From Streptomyces violaceorubidus (GTDB lineage Bacteria > Actinomycetota > Actinomycetes > Streptomycetales > Streptomycetaceae): DNA of 64,000 nt. Positions 50,224 through 59,311 of this stretch are shown here, piece after piece. The notes below the pieces were generated by a model that saw only the letters and a list, made by a program, of their open reading frames with translations, was not told where the DNA came from and made no database searches. A program made the position numbers and the translations under genes. The stretch spans positions 1-64,000 of the forward strand of contig NZ_JODM01000028.1 of assembly GCF_000717995.1 (NCBI RefSeq), read 5' to 3'. The first letter of the stretch is position 1. Each line of letters starts with the position of its first letter.

Positions 50224-50718
50224 ATGACCAGCGCATCCTTTCATCCCGCGGCGGGACCGGCCCGTCGTACCGTCGTGGCGGCGGCCGGGGCGGCGGGGCT
50301 CACCGCCGTGCTGGCCGCCTGCTCGGGCTCGGACGACGCGTCCGGCGACACCGGCACCGTTCCCTCCGGCAGCCCCTCCCAGGAGGCGGGCGGCAGCGGT
50401 TCGGGCGGCGGCGAGAACGCGGGGGCCGGGGCCGCCCTCGCGGCGACGGCCGACATCCCCGAGGGCGGCGGGAAGGTCTTCCCCGACCAGAAGGTGGTGG
50501 TGACCCAGCCCGCGGCGGGCGACTTCAAGGCCTTCTCCGCCACCTGCACCCATCAGGGCTGCGCCGTGAAGAGCGTGGCCGACGGTCTCATCAACTGCCC
50601 CTGCCACAACAGCAGCTTCTCGATCACCGACGGCAGCGTGCAGGCAGGTCCCGCGCCCAAGCCGCTGCCCGCCGTGCAGATCACGGTCAGCGGGGACTCG
50701 ATCCGGCTGGCCGGATGA
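50224..50718 (+). CDS. Rieske [2Fe-2S] lipoprotein
   Basis: This 164-aa exported iron-sulfur protein has a twin-arginine signal (PARRTVVAAAGAAG) and lipobox LAAC near 33. A Ser/Gly-rich linker precedes the Rieske domain, with cluster ligands in CTHQGC (near 107-112) and CPCHNSSF (near 124-131). It would carry electrons outside the membrane. The stop overlaps the next start (ATGA at 50715-50718), so it is paired with an FMN-binding protein. Confidence 0.93.
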   Translation: MTSASFHPAAGPARRTVVAAAGAAGLTAVLAACSGSDDASGDTGTVPSGSPSQEAGGSGSGGGENAGAGAALAATADIPEGGGKVFPDQKVVVTQPAAGDFKAFSATCTHQGCAVKSVADGLINCPCHNSSFSITDGSVQAGPAPKPLPAVQITVSGDSIRLAG

Positions 50719-51182
50719 CCGTGCCGCAGCGCCGGGGGCGCAGGATCATGATGAGCCCCGGCGAGTTGGACTCGTTCCTCACCGGCGGGCGCACCTGCCG
50801 GGTCGCCACCGTCTCGGCCGACGGCGCCCCGCACGTGAGCACGCTGTGGTACGTGTGGGACGGTGCCTCGATGTGGCTGTACTCGGTCGTGCGCAGCCGG
50901 CGCTGGACGGACCTGCGGCACGATCCCCGGGTGGCGGTCGTCGTCGACGCCGGTGAGGAGTACGCCGAGTTGCGGGGCGCGGAGCTGTCCGGCCGGGTGG
51001 AGTTCGTGGGCGAGGCGCCGCGCACCGGTGCGCTGTGCGCCGAACTCGACCTCCCGGAGACGCTGTTCGCCCGCAAGCACTTCGGCCTCCGGGAGATGCC
51101 GCACGACGGCCGGCACGCCTGGCTGCGGTTGACGCCGGAGAAGGTCGTCTCCTGGGACTTCCGCAAGCTGGCGCCCGGTTAG
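50715..51182 (+). CDS. pyridoxamine-5-phosphate-oxidase-like FMN-binding protein
   Basis: This 155-aa split-barrel protein is of the PPOX/F420-FMN class: LTGGRTCRVATVSADGAPHV (about 21-40), LWYVWDGASMWLY and RRWTDLRHDPRVAVVV. It would bind FMN or F420. It is translationally coupled to the Rieske lipoprotein upstream. The substrate is unknown. Confidence 0.88.
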   Translation: MTVPQRRGRRIMMSPGELDSFLTGGRTCRVATVSADGAPHVSTLWYVWDGASMWLYSVVRSRRWTDLRHDPRVAVVVDAGEEYAELRGAELSGRVEFVGEAPRTGALCAELDLPETLFARKHFGLREMPHDGRHAWLRLTPEKVVSWDFRKLAPG

Positions 51183-51204
51183 GCGGTCGCCCCCTCCCCG
51201 CGGC

Positions 51205-52116
51205 TCACCCCTCCTGTGCCACGTTCCGCGCCGCCGCCCGCAGCGCGTCCACCGCCGCCCGGATCGACGGGCGGCGGTCGGCGTCCGCCCGCCACACCAC
51301 GTACACGTGCCGCCGCACCCGCTGCCTCAGCGGCACGGTGACGACCTCGGCGGGCATCGGGTGGCGTCCGAGCAGCGGGGCGATGCACACACCGAGCCCC
51401 GCGGCGACCAGCCCGAGCTGGGTGTGGGTCTCGGCGGCGCGGTGACCGACGATCGGCTCGATGCCCTTCGAGCGCAGGGTGAACATCAGCCACTCGTGGC
51501 AGAACTCGCCCTCGCCCCACGTGATCCACTCGTCCTCGGCGAACTCGGCGAGGTCCACCTCGTCGCGGCCGGCGAGCCGGTGGCCGACCGGCAGGGCCAC
51601 GTCGGCGGGGTCGTCCAGGAGCGGCGCCTTGACCAGGCCGTCGGGCAGCGGCATCGGCTTGTTGTACCAGTCGAGCACGACGGCCAGGTCCAGGTCGCCG
51701 CGCACCACGCCGTTGATGCCGCGCTCCGGCTCGAGTTCCGAGGAGCGGACGCGCAGCACCGGGTGCTCGGCGCGCAGGGTGGCCAGCGCGGCGGGGAAGA
51801 GACCGCGGGCAGCCGTCGGGAACGCCGACAGCCGCAGCTCGCCCGCCACCTGGCCGCGCTGCGCCTCCAGGTCGGCCTGGGCCAGCTCGACCTGGGAGAG
51901 GATGCGGGCGGCGTGCTCGGCGAGCAGCCGGCCGGCGTCCGTGAGACGCACGCCCCGCCCGTTCTTCGCGAGGAGCCGCTGACCGGCCTCGCGCTCCAGC
52001 TTGGCCATCTGCTGGGAGACGGCCGAGGTGGTGATGTGCAGTCCGGCCGCGGCCCCGCTGACCGATCCGTGCCGGGCGAGGGCGTCGAGGGTCCGCAGGC
52101 GCTCCAGGTTCAACAT
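51205..52116 (-). CDS. LysR-type regulator
   Basis: This 303-aa regulator has the N-terminal LysR helix-turn-helix (LERLRTLDALARHGSVSGAA, SAVSQQMAKLERE) and a two-subdomain effector domain (about 90-300). It is divergent from an EamA exporter, with about 74 bases between the starts, so it probably controls the exporter in response to its solute. Confidence 0.93.
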   Translation of the reverse strand: MLNLERLRTLDALARHGSVSGAAAGLHITTSAVSQQMAKLEREAGQRLLAKNGRGVRLTDAGRLLAEHAARILSQVELAQADLEAQRGQVAGELRLSAFPTAARGLFPAALATLRAEHPVLRVRSSELEPERGINGVVRGDLDLAVVLDWYNKPMPLPDGLVKAPLLDDPADVALPVGHRLAGRDEVDLAEFAEDEWITWGEGEFCHEWLMFTLRSKGIEPIVGHRAAETHTQLGLVAAGLGVCIAPLLGRHPMPAEVVTVPLRQRVRRHVYVVWRADADRRPSIRAAVDALRAAARNVAQEG

Positions 52117-52190
52117 GTAAGCGATGCTACGAGATACCCGGTGCGAAATCTCGATTGTGCTACGAGGACGGCTGCTCCATCGTTGCCTGC

Positions 52191-53180
52191 ATGAGCAGCA
52201 GCGTCCCCTCCACCCCCGCCCCGGTCCGCCGCGTCCTCGACTGGCGGCTGCGCTTCGGACTCCTCTCCCTCGTCTGGGGTTTCAGCTTCCTCTTCATGAA
52301 GGTGGGCACCGAGAGCTTCGCCCCGTTCCAGGTCACGCTCGGCCGGCTGGCGTTCGGCACGGCGGTGGTCGCCGCGGCGATGGCGGTGAAGCGGGAACGG
52401 CTGCCGCGCGGGGCGTGGACGTGGGTTCACCTGGCGGTCGCCGGATTCCTCCTCAACGCGCTGCCGTTCTCGCTGTTCGCCTTCTCGGAGCTGACGATCC
52501 CGTCGTCGCTCGCCGGCATCTGCAACGCGACCTCGCCGCTGTGGGGCATGGCCCTGTCGCTGGTCGCCCTGTCCGAGGACCGGCCCACGCGCCGCCGGGT
52601 GGCCGGCCTCGGGATCGGATTCCTCGGCGTCCTGACGGTGCTCGGCGTCTGGCAGGGCTTCCACGGCCTCGACGTCACGGGCACGGCGCTCGCCCTGCTG
52701 GCCTCGTTCAGCTACCCGGTCGGGTGGATCTACGTCCGCCGCACCCTGGCCGCGTCCCGCCACTCCCACCTCTCGCTGACCGGCGCCCAGCTGGGGCTGG
52801 CCACGCTGCAACTGGCCGTGGTGACACCGGTGTTCACGTCGGTGCCGTCCGGTTTCCCGCTGCTCCCCGTGCTGGCGGTCGCGGCCCTCGGTGTCCTCGG
52901 CACCGGGCTCGCCTTCCTGGTCCAGTACGACCTGGTCGCCGAGGTCGGCCCGACGACGGCCCAGATGGTCACGTACTTCACCCCGGTCATCGCCACGGCC
53001 GCGGGCGTCGCGCTCCTCGGCGAGTCGCTGTCCTGGTCGACACCCCTCGGCGCGGCCGTCGTCCTCGCCGGCGCGGCACTGACCCAGTCCCGCCCCAGGG
53101 CCGGCCGGGGCGGTGGCGCACCAGCGGCCGCACCGTCGCCCCAGGCGTCGCCGGGGGTACGCCAGGGCTCACGGGTCTGA
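52191..53180 (+). CDS. EamA/DMT-family transporter
   Basis: This 329-aa membrane protein has ten predicted helices in two EamA halves (LLSLVWGFSFLFMKVGTESF; LAVAALGVLGTGLAFLVQYD). Such proteins export amino acids or small metabolites. The ATG at 52191 (MSSSVPSTPAPVRR) is preferred to a longer frame. The LysR gene is divergent and may be its regulator. Confidence 0.9.
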   Translation: MSSSVPSTPAPVRRVLDWRLRFGLLSLVWGFSFLFMKVGTESFAPFQVTLGRLAFGTAVVAAAMAVKRERLPRGAWTWVHLAVAGFLLNALPFSLFAFSELTIPSSLAGICNATSPLWGMALSLVALSEDRPTRRRVAGLGIGFLGVLTVLGVWQGFHGLDVTGTALALLASFSYPVGWIYVRRTLAASRHSHLSLTGAQLGLATLQLAVVTPVFTSVPSGFPLLPVLAVAALGVLGTGLAFLVQYDLVAEVGPTTAQMVTYFTPVIATAAGVALLGESLSWSTPLGAAVVLAGAALTQSRPRAGRGGGAPAAAPSPQASPGVRQGSRV

Positions 53181-53199
53181 GGTCCGAGGGGCGGGCCGC

Positions 53200-54537
53200 T
53201 CAGACGCGGCTCCGGTTCGCTCCCGCGCCCGGCCCCACCGCCGCCGCGACCGCCTCCGCCAGCGGCACGACGTCCTCCTCCCCCAGCGTCGAGACGGTGA
53301 TCCTGATGCCGGGCGGCGCGCCCAGGCGGAAGCGGGCGCCGGGGGCCACGGCCCAGCCGGCGTGCAGGAGCCGGGCGACGGCGCCGGTCTCGTCCGGCAC
53401 CGGGATCCACACGTTCATGCCGCTGCGGCCGTGTCCGGCGACCCCGTGCTCGGCCAGCGCGCCGAGGAGCGCGTCCCTGCGCCGCCCGTACACCCCGGCC
53501 ACCGCGCGGGCGTCCACCGCATCCTCGGCCCACAGCCGGGCCACGGCCCGCTGGGTGATGCGGCTGACCCAGCCGGGGCCGAGCCGCTGCCGCCCCCGTA
53601 CCCGGTCGAGCGTGACGGGGTCCCCGGTGAGCACGGCGAGCCGCAGGTCGGGGCCGCAGGCCTTGGCCGCCGAGCGGACGAGGGCCCAGCTGCGGGTTGT
53701 ACCGGCGAGGGGGTGCAGCGGGAGGTCGACGATGCCGTGGCCGTGGTCGTCCTCGATGAGGAGGGTCCCGGGGTGCTCGCGCAGGACGGACCGCAGGGCA
53801 CGCGCGCGGGCCGGCCCCACCGCGGCGCCCGTCGGGTTCTGCGCGCGGTCCGTGACCACCAGGGCGCGGGCGCCGGCCGCGAGGACCCGGCGCACGTCCT
53901 CGGGCAGCGGTCCCTGGTCGTCGACCCCGACGGGGACCGTGCGCAGGCCGAGCGCGGGCACCAGGTCCAGGAGGCTGCCCCAGCCGGGGTCCTCGACGGC
54001 GACGGCGTCACCGGGCTTGAGATGGGCGGCGAGGACCCGCTCCATCGCGTCCAGGGAGCCGGACGTCACCTCCACGGGCCCGTCCGGCACACCGTCGGCG
54101 TCCAGTGCGGCCCGGGCGACGCGGGCCAGCTCCGGGTCCACGGGCGCGTGCCCGTACAGCACCGGTTCGCGGTCGCCCTGTCCGGCCGCCGCGGCGAAGA
54201 CCGGGCCGAGCGCGGGCAGCAGCGCCGGGTCGGGATTGCCGTCGGACACGTCGCGCACACCGGCGGGCACGTCGACGCGGATGAACTCGCGCCCGGTGGT
54301 GGCCGGCCGCGCGCGCACCCGGCTGCCCCGCCGCCCGGCCGTCTCGATGACCCCGCGCTCGCGCAGGGTGCGGTAGGCGGCGGCCACGGTGTTCGGATTC
54401 ACCCCGAGCCGCTGCGCCAACTCCCGCATCGGCGGCAGGGGTTGACCCGGTGACAGCTCCCCCGAGCCCACCGCACGCTCGACGCTCGCGGAAATCTCCG
54501 CTGCGCCCCGCCCTGTGATCCGATACTCTCCTAGCAC
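53200..54537 (-). CDS. MocR/PdxR-type regulator (GntR HTH plus aminotransferase domain)
   Basis: This 445-aa protein fuses a GntR winged helix (about 10-75; LPPMRELAQRLGVNPNTVAA) to an aspartate-aminotransferase-like PLP domain. EDDHGHGIVDLPLH and RSAAKACGPDLRL carry the usual PLP region, with lysine in SAAK. Members sense PLP or its precursors. It is divergent from an FMN-binding gene, and the two starts lie only 35 bases apart within overlapping operator-like palindromes. The GTG start appears leaderless. Confidence 0.9.
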   Translation of the reverse strand: MLGEYRITGRGAAEISASVERAVGSGELSPGQPLPPMRELAQRLGVNPNTVAAAYRTLRERGVIETAGRRGSRVRARPATTGREFIRVDVPAGVRDVSDGNPDPALLPALGPVFAAAAGQGDREPVLYGHAPVDPELARVARAALDADGVPDGPVEVTSGSLDAMERVLAAHLKPGDAVAVEDPGWGSLLDLVPALGLRTVPVGVDDQGPLPEDVRRVLAAGARALVVTDRAQNPTGAAVGPARARALRSVLREHPGTLLIEDDHGHGIVDLPLHPLAGTTRSWALVRSAAKACGPDLRLAVLTGDPVTLDRVRGRQRLGPGWVSRITQRAVARLWAEDAVDARAVAGVYGRRRDALLGALAEHGVAGHGRSGMNVWIPVPDETGAVARLLHAGWAVAPGARFRLGAPPGIRITVSTLGEEDVVPLAEAVAAAVGPGAGANRSRV

Positions 54538-54560
54538 AAAGGCAATTGTGCACTAGTGCA
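54534..54560. promoter_or_regulatory. operator-like repeats between MocR and the FMN-binding gene
   Basis: GCACAA (54534-54539) and TTGTGC (54546-54551) form an inverted repeat, and TGCACTAGTGCA (54549-54560) is a perfect 12-base palindrome overlapping it. The arrangement covers the MocR start and the region before the FMN-binding gene, fitting autoregulation by MocR. Confidence 0.55.
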
Positions 54561-54572
54561 TTGGAGACCGCC

Positions 54573-55259
54573 ATGCAGGGGACCACGGGGACACCGCCGC
54601 AGCCCACGGACACCTATCCGCCCACCGACCGCACCGTCCCCACCCGCTCCCCCGACCGGGCCGCGTACGACAAGGAACTGGTGCACTCGATACTCGACGA
54701 GGGCTACGTCTGCCACCTCGGCTTCGTCCGCGACGGCGCCCCCGTGGTCCTGCCGACGCTGTACGGCCGGGTGGGCGAGCGGCTCTACGTGCACGGCTCG
54801 ACGGGCTCGCGCCCCCTGCGGATGACGGGCGCGGCCGACCCGGGGCTGCCGGTCTGCCTGACGGTGACGCACGTGGACGCGCTGGTGCTGGCCCGCTCGG
54901 CCTTCCACCACTCGATCAACTACCGGTCGGTGGTGGTGCACGGCACGGCGTACGAGGTGACGGACCCCGAGGAGCGGCGCACGGCCCTGGACGCGCTGGT
55001 CGACCACGTCGTCCCGGGCCGTTCCCGCGATGCGCGGCCGGCCGACAAGAAGGAGCTGGCCGCCACCGCCGTGATCCGGCTCGACCTGGACGAGGTCTCC
55101 GCCAAGCTCCGCACCGGCGGGGTGAGCGACGAACCGGAGGACCTCGGCCTCCCGCACTGGGCCGGTCTCGTCCCGTTGCGCAAGGGGTACGAGGCTCCGG
55201 TCGCCGATCCGGCGCTGGCGCCCGGCATCGCGCTGCCCGACTACCTGTCGGCCGGGTGA
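54573..55259 (+). CDS. PPOX-class FMN-binding protein
   Basis: This 228-aa split-barrel flavoprotein has the pattern of nitroreductase-like or pyridoxamine-oxidase-related proteins: HSILDEGYVCHLGFVRDGAP (about 38-57), VVLPTLYGRVGERLYVHGST, HHSINYRSVVVHG. It is transcribed divergently from MocR, whose ligand is usually PLP, so it may act in vitamin B6 metabolism; this is inference. The ATG at 54573 follows TTGGAG. Confidence 0.88.
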   Translation: MQGTTGTPPQPTDTYPPTDRTVPTRSPDRAAYDKELVHSILDEGYVCHLGFVRDGAPVVLPTLYGRVGERLYVHGSTGSRPLRMTGAADPGLPVCLTVTHVDALVLARSAFHHSINYRSVVVHGTAYEVTDPEERRTALDALVDHVVPGRSRDARPADKKELAATAVIRLDLDEVSAKLRTGGVSDEPEDLGLPHWAGLVPLRKGYEAPVADPALAPGIALPDYLSAG

Positions 55260-55282
55260 CACCGTCCCGCGCGTCAGGCCCC

Positions 55283-55313
55283 GGCCCTCGGACCCGGGTC
55301 CCGCGGGAGGGCC
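55283..55313. terminator. bidirectional hairpin
   Basis: GGCCCTC and GAGGGCC arms with an inner GGACCCGGGTCC palindrome lie between the convergent FMN-binding and EamA genes. Confidence 0.6.
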
Positions 55314-55319
55314 CCGCCG

Positions 55320-56270
55320 TCACGCCGGCGCAGGTCGAGTCCGTGCCTCCCGCGCGGCCCGCGTCTCCGCCACCGCGAGCCCCGCGACCGAGCCGAGCAT
55401 CAGCAGGGTGCCGGCCAGGGTCGCCGCCGTGAGGTGCTCGCCGAGCAGCAGGACGGCGAGCGCCGCGGCGCTGACCGGCTCCAGGAGCATGATCACGGAG
55501 ACGGTGGCGGACCGGACGACGGCCGCTCCGGCGAAGTAGAGCCCGTAGGCGAGGGCGGTCGGGACGGCGGCGACGTAGGCGAGGAGCCACAGGAGCCGGA
55601 CCGGTTCGGTGCTGTGCGGCACCAGGCCCTCGACCAGGGCGAGCGGCAGCAGGCACAGACTCGTCACGGCGAACGCCCCCACGGACGTGCCGGCCGCGTC
55701 CGTCCGGCCGTCCCGGCCCCACCAGCGGGTGAGCAGGGTCATCACCGAGTACCCGGCGGCGGACAGCAGCGCGAGGAGCACACCCGACAGGCGGACGGTC
55801 GTCCCCCCGCCGCCGAGGACGAGCACCACGAGCCCGGCGAGCGCGCCCACGACCGCCGCGGCGCCGCCCGCCCCGAGGTGTTCGTCGAGGGCGAGGCGCG
55901 CGCCGAGGGCGATCAGCACGGGCCCCGCGCCGAGGGTGACGACCGTGGCCACGGCGAGCCCGGTGGACTGCACGGCGGCGAAGTAGGCGGTCTGGAAGAC
56001 CGCGAGCCCGATGCCGGTGACAAGGGCGCGCAGCGCCTTGCGGGCGAAGGGTTCACGGACGGCCGGGCGCCCCCGCGGACGCAGCGGGCGGGCGGCGAGC
56101 AGCAGGACGAGCCCCACCGCGCAGCGCCAGAACGACAGGGCGACGGGACCCATGTCGCTGGCGCGGTAGACCAGTGAGGCGGCGGCACCGGCGGTGCCCC
56201 AGGCGACACCGGCGACGATCAGATAGAGGAGGCCACGCCCGACGGGCAGGCCGGAGACGGCGTTCGACAC
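55320..56270 (-). CDS. EamA/DMT-family transporter
   Basis: This 316-aa membrane protein has ten predicted helices in two halves ([36 protein letters not shown] region, here [16 protein letters not shown]). Loops include [16 protein letters not shown]. It probably exports metabolites. It starts at GTG, after GGAGAG. It is followed on the same strand by a second EamA gene about 190 bases upstream. Confidence 0.9.
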   Translation of the reverse strand: MSNAVSGLPVGRGLLYLIVAGVAWGTAGAAASLVYRASDMGPVALSFWRCAVGLVLLLAARPLRPRGRPAVREPFARKALRALVTGIGLAVFQTAYFAAVQSTGLAVATVVTLGAGPVLIALGARLALDEHLGAGGAAAVVGALAGLVVLVLGGGGTTVRLSGVLLALLSAAGYSVMTLLTRWWGRDGRTDAAGTSVGAFAVTSLCLLPLALVEGLVPHSTEPVRLLWLLAYVAAVPTALAYGLYFAGAAVVRSATVSVIMLLEPVSAAALAVLLLGEHLTAATLAGTLLMLGSVAGLAVAETRAAREARTRPAPA

Positions 56271-56457
56271 GTTTTCTCTCCGCAGACGCGCACGAGGCGC
56301 AGAAGTTCGGGGCGGCCCGGAGCGACCGGGGCGCGGGGACCTTCGTCTGCGGGCAGCACCGTCCGGCCCGGCGACAGCGCGCCGGGCTCGTCACAGGGGC
56401 CCGCCTCAGGCGGCCGGAGGCGGGAGGACGAGTGCGTCGGCATGCATGATCCGCCCC

Positions 56458-57462
56458 CTAGGTCGCCGTGCCCCGGCTCGCCAACTCCCTTTCGGGCCCC
56501 CCACCGGCCACCGGGTCCGCGGAGCCCTTCGCGGGGGTCGAGGACTGGGCGATCAGGGCGCCGGCCAGCACCACGACGCCGCCGACGATCTGCGGGGCGG
56601 AGAGGTGCTCGCCGAGCAGCACCCAGGCCAGGACGGTCGCGATGACCGCTTCGAGACAGGCCACGACTCCGGCGACCTGCGGCGACAGCCGGCGCACGGC
56701 CACGATGCCGGTGACGTAGGCGAGCACGGTGGCGATGAGCACGATCCAGGCCAGCAGCAGGGCGGCGGCGACGGGTGTGCCGTCCATGCGGGCGGTGCCG
56801 GTGAGGACGGACCAGTCCATCGACCAGGGGCGGGCCACGACGGTGAGCACGGCGGCACCCACGAGCAGGCCGTAGGCGATGACGCCGAGCGGGTCGGGCG
56901 CCTTCTCCCCGGCGTCGCTGCCCTGGTCGGACAGGACGAAGTAGCCGACCTGGCAGCAGGCGGCGCCGAGCGCGAGCAGCAGTCCGAGGGCGTCGAAGCC
57001 CAGTCCCGACCAGACCTCGACCACACAGGCGAGACCGCCGACCGCCAGGACCACCCCGAGCGCGGCGGCGCGCGTGACCGGCCGCCGCTGTACGAACCGC
57101 ACCCAGCCGAGGACCAGGGCGGGCGCCAGGTACTCGACGAGCAGCGCGACGCCCACCGGGATGCGGGAGATGGCGGCGAAGTAGCAGGCCTGCACACCGG
57201 CCACGGCGAGCAGGCCGTACCCGGCGACCAGCGCGGGACGGCGGCGCGGCAGCGTGCGGTGGCGCACGGCGAGCGGCAGCATCACCAGGGCCGCTCCGGC
57301 CACCCGCAGCCACACCACGTGGAGCGGATCGAGTCCGGCCTCGATCAGTGGTTTGGCCGCGACCCCGGAACCTCCGAAGGCGACCGCGGAGGCCAGTGCC
57401 AGTCCGAGCCCGGTGCCCTTGCCGCGGTTGCCGCGGGCGCTGTCAGTCGTATGCACCGGCAC
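56458..57462 (-). CDS. EamA/DMT-family transporter
   Basis: This 334-aa membrane protein has ten helices (LALASAVAFGGSGVAAKPLI; VVACLEAVIATVLAWVLLGE) and conserved EamA glycines. It lies just upstream of the related exporter at 55320-56270, so the pair is probably a duplicated tandem; substrates are unknown. GTG start; no strong ribosome binding site visible. Confidence 0.9.
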   Translation of the reverse strand: MPVHTTDSARGNRGKGTGLGLALASAVAFGGSGVAAKPLIEAGLDPLHVVWLRVAGAALVMLPLAVRHRTLPRRRPALVAGYGLLAVAGVQACYFAAISRIPVGVALLVEYLAPALVLGWVRFVQRRPVTRAAALGVVLAVGGLACVVEVWSGLGFDALGLLLALGAACCQVGYFVLSDQGSDAGEKAPDPLGVIAYGLLVGAAVLTVVARPWSMDWSVLTGTARMDGTPVAAALLLAWIVLIATVLAYVTGIVAVRRLSPQVAGVVACLEAVIATVLAWVLLGEHLSAPQIVGGVVVLAGALIAQSSTPAKGSADPVAGGGPERELASRGTAT

Positions 57463-57570
57463 ATGATGACAGGGGTCGACATGAGCGTCACCCCCAATGA
57501 CACCTGTCTCAGCGACTGGACGGCCGAGTGGCGCCCGGGGGCGGGTGCGGCGGGTGCGGCGGGAACGTGC

Positions 57571-58146
57571 TCAGGATGTCGGCTCGACATGACTCTCCAC
57601 GCGGGCGAGCACGGCGGGCGGTTCGACGGCGGCGCGGGCCAGCACCTCGACGGCCCGCGTGCGCGGGTCCGCGACCAGGGCGGCGAGCAGGTCCACGCCA
57701 GCGGCCCGCGCGGCCCCGCGCCGGGCGGCGCGGGCGCAGGCGTCCTCCAGGGCCGCCGCGGCCGGGGCGGAGAACCCGGCGGTGCCGGTGACGACCGGCA
57801 CGGCGCCGGAGTCCTCGACGGAGCTCTGCCAGCGCAGGCCGTATCCGATGCTGCGCTGCACGAGGTAGCCGAGGACGCGGACGATCCGCGGCCCGTCCCC
57901 GAGCAGCTCACGGGCTTCCGCGTCGCACTCCAGCAGCGAGTGCAGCAGGTGGGCGGTGTCGATCTGCCGGTCCCCGTCCCGCACCGCGCGGCGGCGGGCA
58001 CCGGAGACCGCCGAGGCCAGTTCCGCGCTGAACCTGTCCTCGAGGTCAATGCCGTCCGGCCACCGGCCGCCTTGCTCGCCGGCCGACTGCCGGGGGATAC
58101 GGGGTTGCACATCGCCCAGCTCATCAGTCCCGCCGGGCCCGGTCAT
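57571..58146 (-). CDS. stand-alone Clp N-domain protein
   Basis: This approximately 191-aa protein has two Clp-repeat-like segments: RFSAELASAVSGARRRAVRD with TAHLLHSLLECDAEARELL (about 35-85), and APAAAALEDACARAARRGAA with DLLAALVADPRTRAVEVLAR (about 130-180), without the AAA ATPase part. Such proteins may act as adaptors or substrates of ClpC1. The start at 58146 (MTGPGGTDELGD) is preferred; upstream frame is not protein-like. Confidence 0.82.
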   Translation of the reverse strand: MTGPGGTDELGDVQPRIPRQSAGEQGGRWPDGIDLEDRFSAELASAVSGARRRAVRDGDRQIDTAHLLHSLLECDAEARELLGDGPRIVRVLGYLVQRSIGYGLRWQSSVEDSGAVPVVTGTAGFSAPAAAALEDACARAARRGAARAAGVDLLAALVADPRTRAVEVLARAAVEPPAVLARVESHVEPTS

Positions 58147-58309
58147 CCCCGACGGGAAGCATTTCGCCGTCCCACACAGAGTGGACCCGCCGGGACGGAA
58201 TCTCCTCCTTGGGGATGAGATCAGGCCGTTCCGGCCTGCCGGGCGCGCGCCGCCTTGCCTCGCGCCCCCTGGGGCAACCGAATGGCTTGCTCGCGGGTCG
58301 AACAGGGGC

Positions 58310-58498
58310 ATGAGGAGCAGGTGCTGGCTCGTGGCACTGCCCGCCGTCGACGGCAGGCAGTACGTGTACCGGGTGGACGCCCCCGCGGAGGCGCTGCTCG
58401 CCGACCTGTTCTGGGATGCCTGGCACTGCCACGACGAGAGCGCCTTCCCGCGCGCGTGGGACGTCTTCGACGCGGCGGTGATACGACGGGTCGACTGA
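58310..58498 (+). CDS. small hypothetical protein
   Basis: The protein is 62 aa: MRSRCWLVALPAVDGRQYVY to DVFDAAVIRRVD. It is acidic with a HCHDES motif, no membrane segment and no known domain. It has a possible AGGGG ribosome binding site 3-7 bases before ATG. It is divergent from the Clp N-domain gene and may be real; the small size limits certainty. Confidence 0.5.
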   Translation: MRSRCWLVALPAVDGRQYVYRVDAPAEALLADLFWDAWHCHDESAFPRAWDVFDAAVIRRVD

Positions 58499-58528
58499 CC
58501 GCCCCCCACGGACACTGCACCCGCGCAC

Positions 58529-58561
58529 GAAGGACCCGAAGGACGCGAAGGACAGGAAGGA
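58529..58561. repeat. 9-bp tandem repeat
   Basis: GAAGGAC plus two variable bases occurs 3.7 times between the small gene and the padR terminator. Its role is unknown. Confidence 0.85.
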
Positions 58562-58593
58562 GGGGCCTCGCGGATCTCCTCCGCGGGGCCCCT
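58561..58593 (-). terminator. terminator of the padR gene
   Basis: AGGGGCCTCGCGGA pairs with TCCGCGGGGCCCCT with one mismatch around a 5-base loop. It starts 16 bases beyond the padR stop. Confidence 0.8.
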
Positions 58594-58608
58594 GCGTCCC
58601 GGTGGGTG

Positions 58609-59268
58609 TCAGTCCTCGTCGGCGAGGATCAGGTACAGCTTCTTGCGGGCGTCACCGATGACGGCGAGCGCCTTCTCCCGCTGCTCCTTGCTGCCGGTCT
58701 TCCAGACCTGGCCGAAGGCCTCCATCAGTCCGAATCCGGCCTGCCGGATGTCGTTGAGCGCCTCCCAGTCGACACCTCGCGAGGCCTCCTCCCAGGGTGC
58801 CTCCGGGCCTTCCTCGGCCGCGGTGCGGCCCGCCTGGGTGAGCGCGAAGAGCTTCTTGCCGCCCTCACTCTCGCTGGCGATCAGCCCCTCGTCCTCCAGC
58901 AGCTGGAGGGTGGGGTACACCGAACCGGGGCTGGGCTTCCACGCCCCGCCGCTGCGCTCGGCGATCTCCTGGATCATCTCGTAGCCGTGCATCGGCCGGT
59001 CCTTCAGGAGGGCCAGGATCGAGGCCCGTACGTCACCGCGCCGGGCCCTCCCCCTGGGTCCGCCGCGCCCTCGGCCGCCCCAGGGGCCCCCGTGTCCGAA
59101 GCCCGGCCCGAAGGGCCCGCCGGGGCCGCCGGGGCCACCCGGCCCGAAGGGGCCGAAGGCCGCACGCCGGCCGTCGAAGCCGCCTCGGCCGAAGGGTCCG
59201 AAGGGGCCTCCTTCTCCCTGTCCGGGGCCGTGTCCACCGTGTCCACGCTCGTATCCGTGGTTGCGCAT
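58609..59268 (-). CDS. PadR-family regulator with Gly-rich N-terminus
   Basis: This 219-aa protein has an N-terminal low-complexity stretch (about 12-70; GPFGPGGPGGPGGPFGPGFG) that few PadR proteins share. The PadR winged helix follows (about 75-155): ASILALLKDRPMHGYEMIQE, GSVYPTLQLLEDEGLI and KLFALTQAGR. A C-terminal dimer helix ends in RKKLYLILADED. The ATG at 59268 has GGAG 8 bases upstream. A CGATATATCG palindrome about 44 bases upstream may be its own operator. Confidence 0.9.
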   Translation of the reverse strand: MRNHGYERGHGGHGPGQGEGGPFGPFGRGGFDGRRAAFGPFGPGGPGGPGGPFGPGFGHGGPWGGRGRGGPRGRARRGDVRASILALLKDRPMHGYEMIQEIAERSGGAWKPSPGSVYPTLQLLEDEGLIASESEGGKKLFALTQAGRTAAEEGPEAPWEEASRGVDWEALNDIRQAGFGLMEAFGQVWKTGSKEQREKALAVIGDARKKLYLILADED

Positions 59269-59311
59269 CGCCATCACTCCATTCAGTCGTTGATCAGTCG
59301 CGATAACTCAA

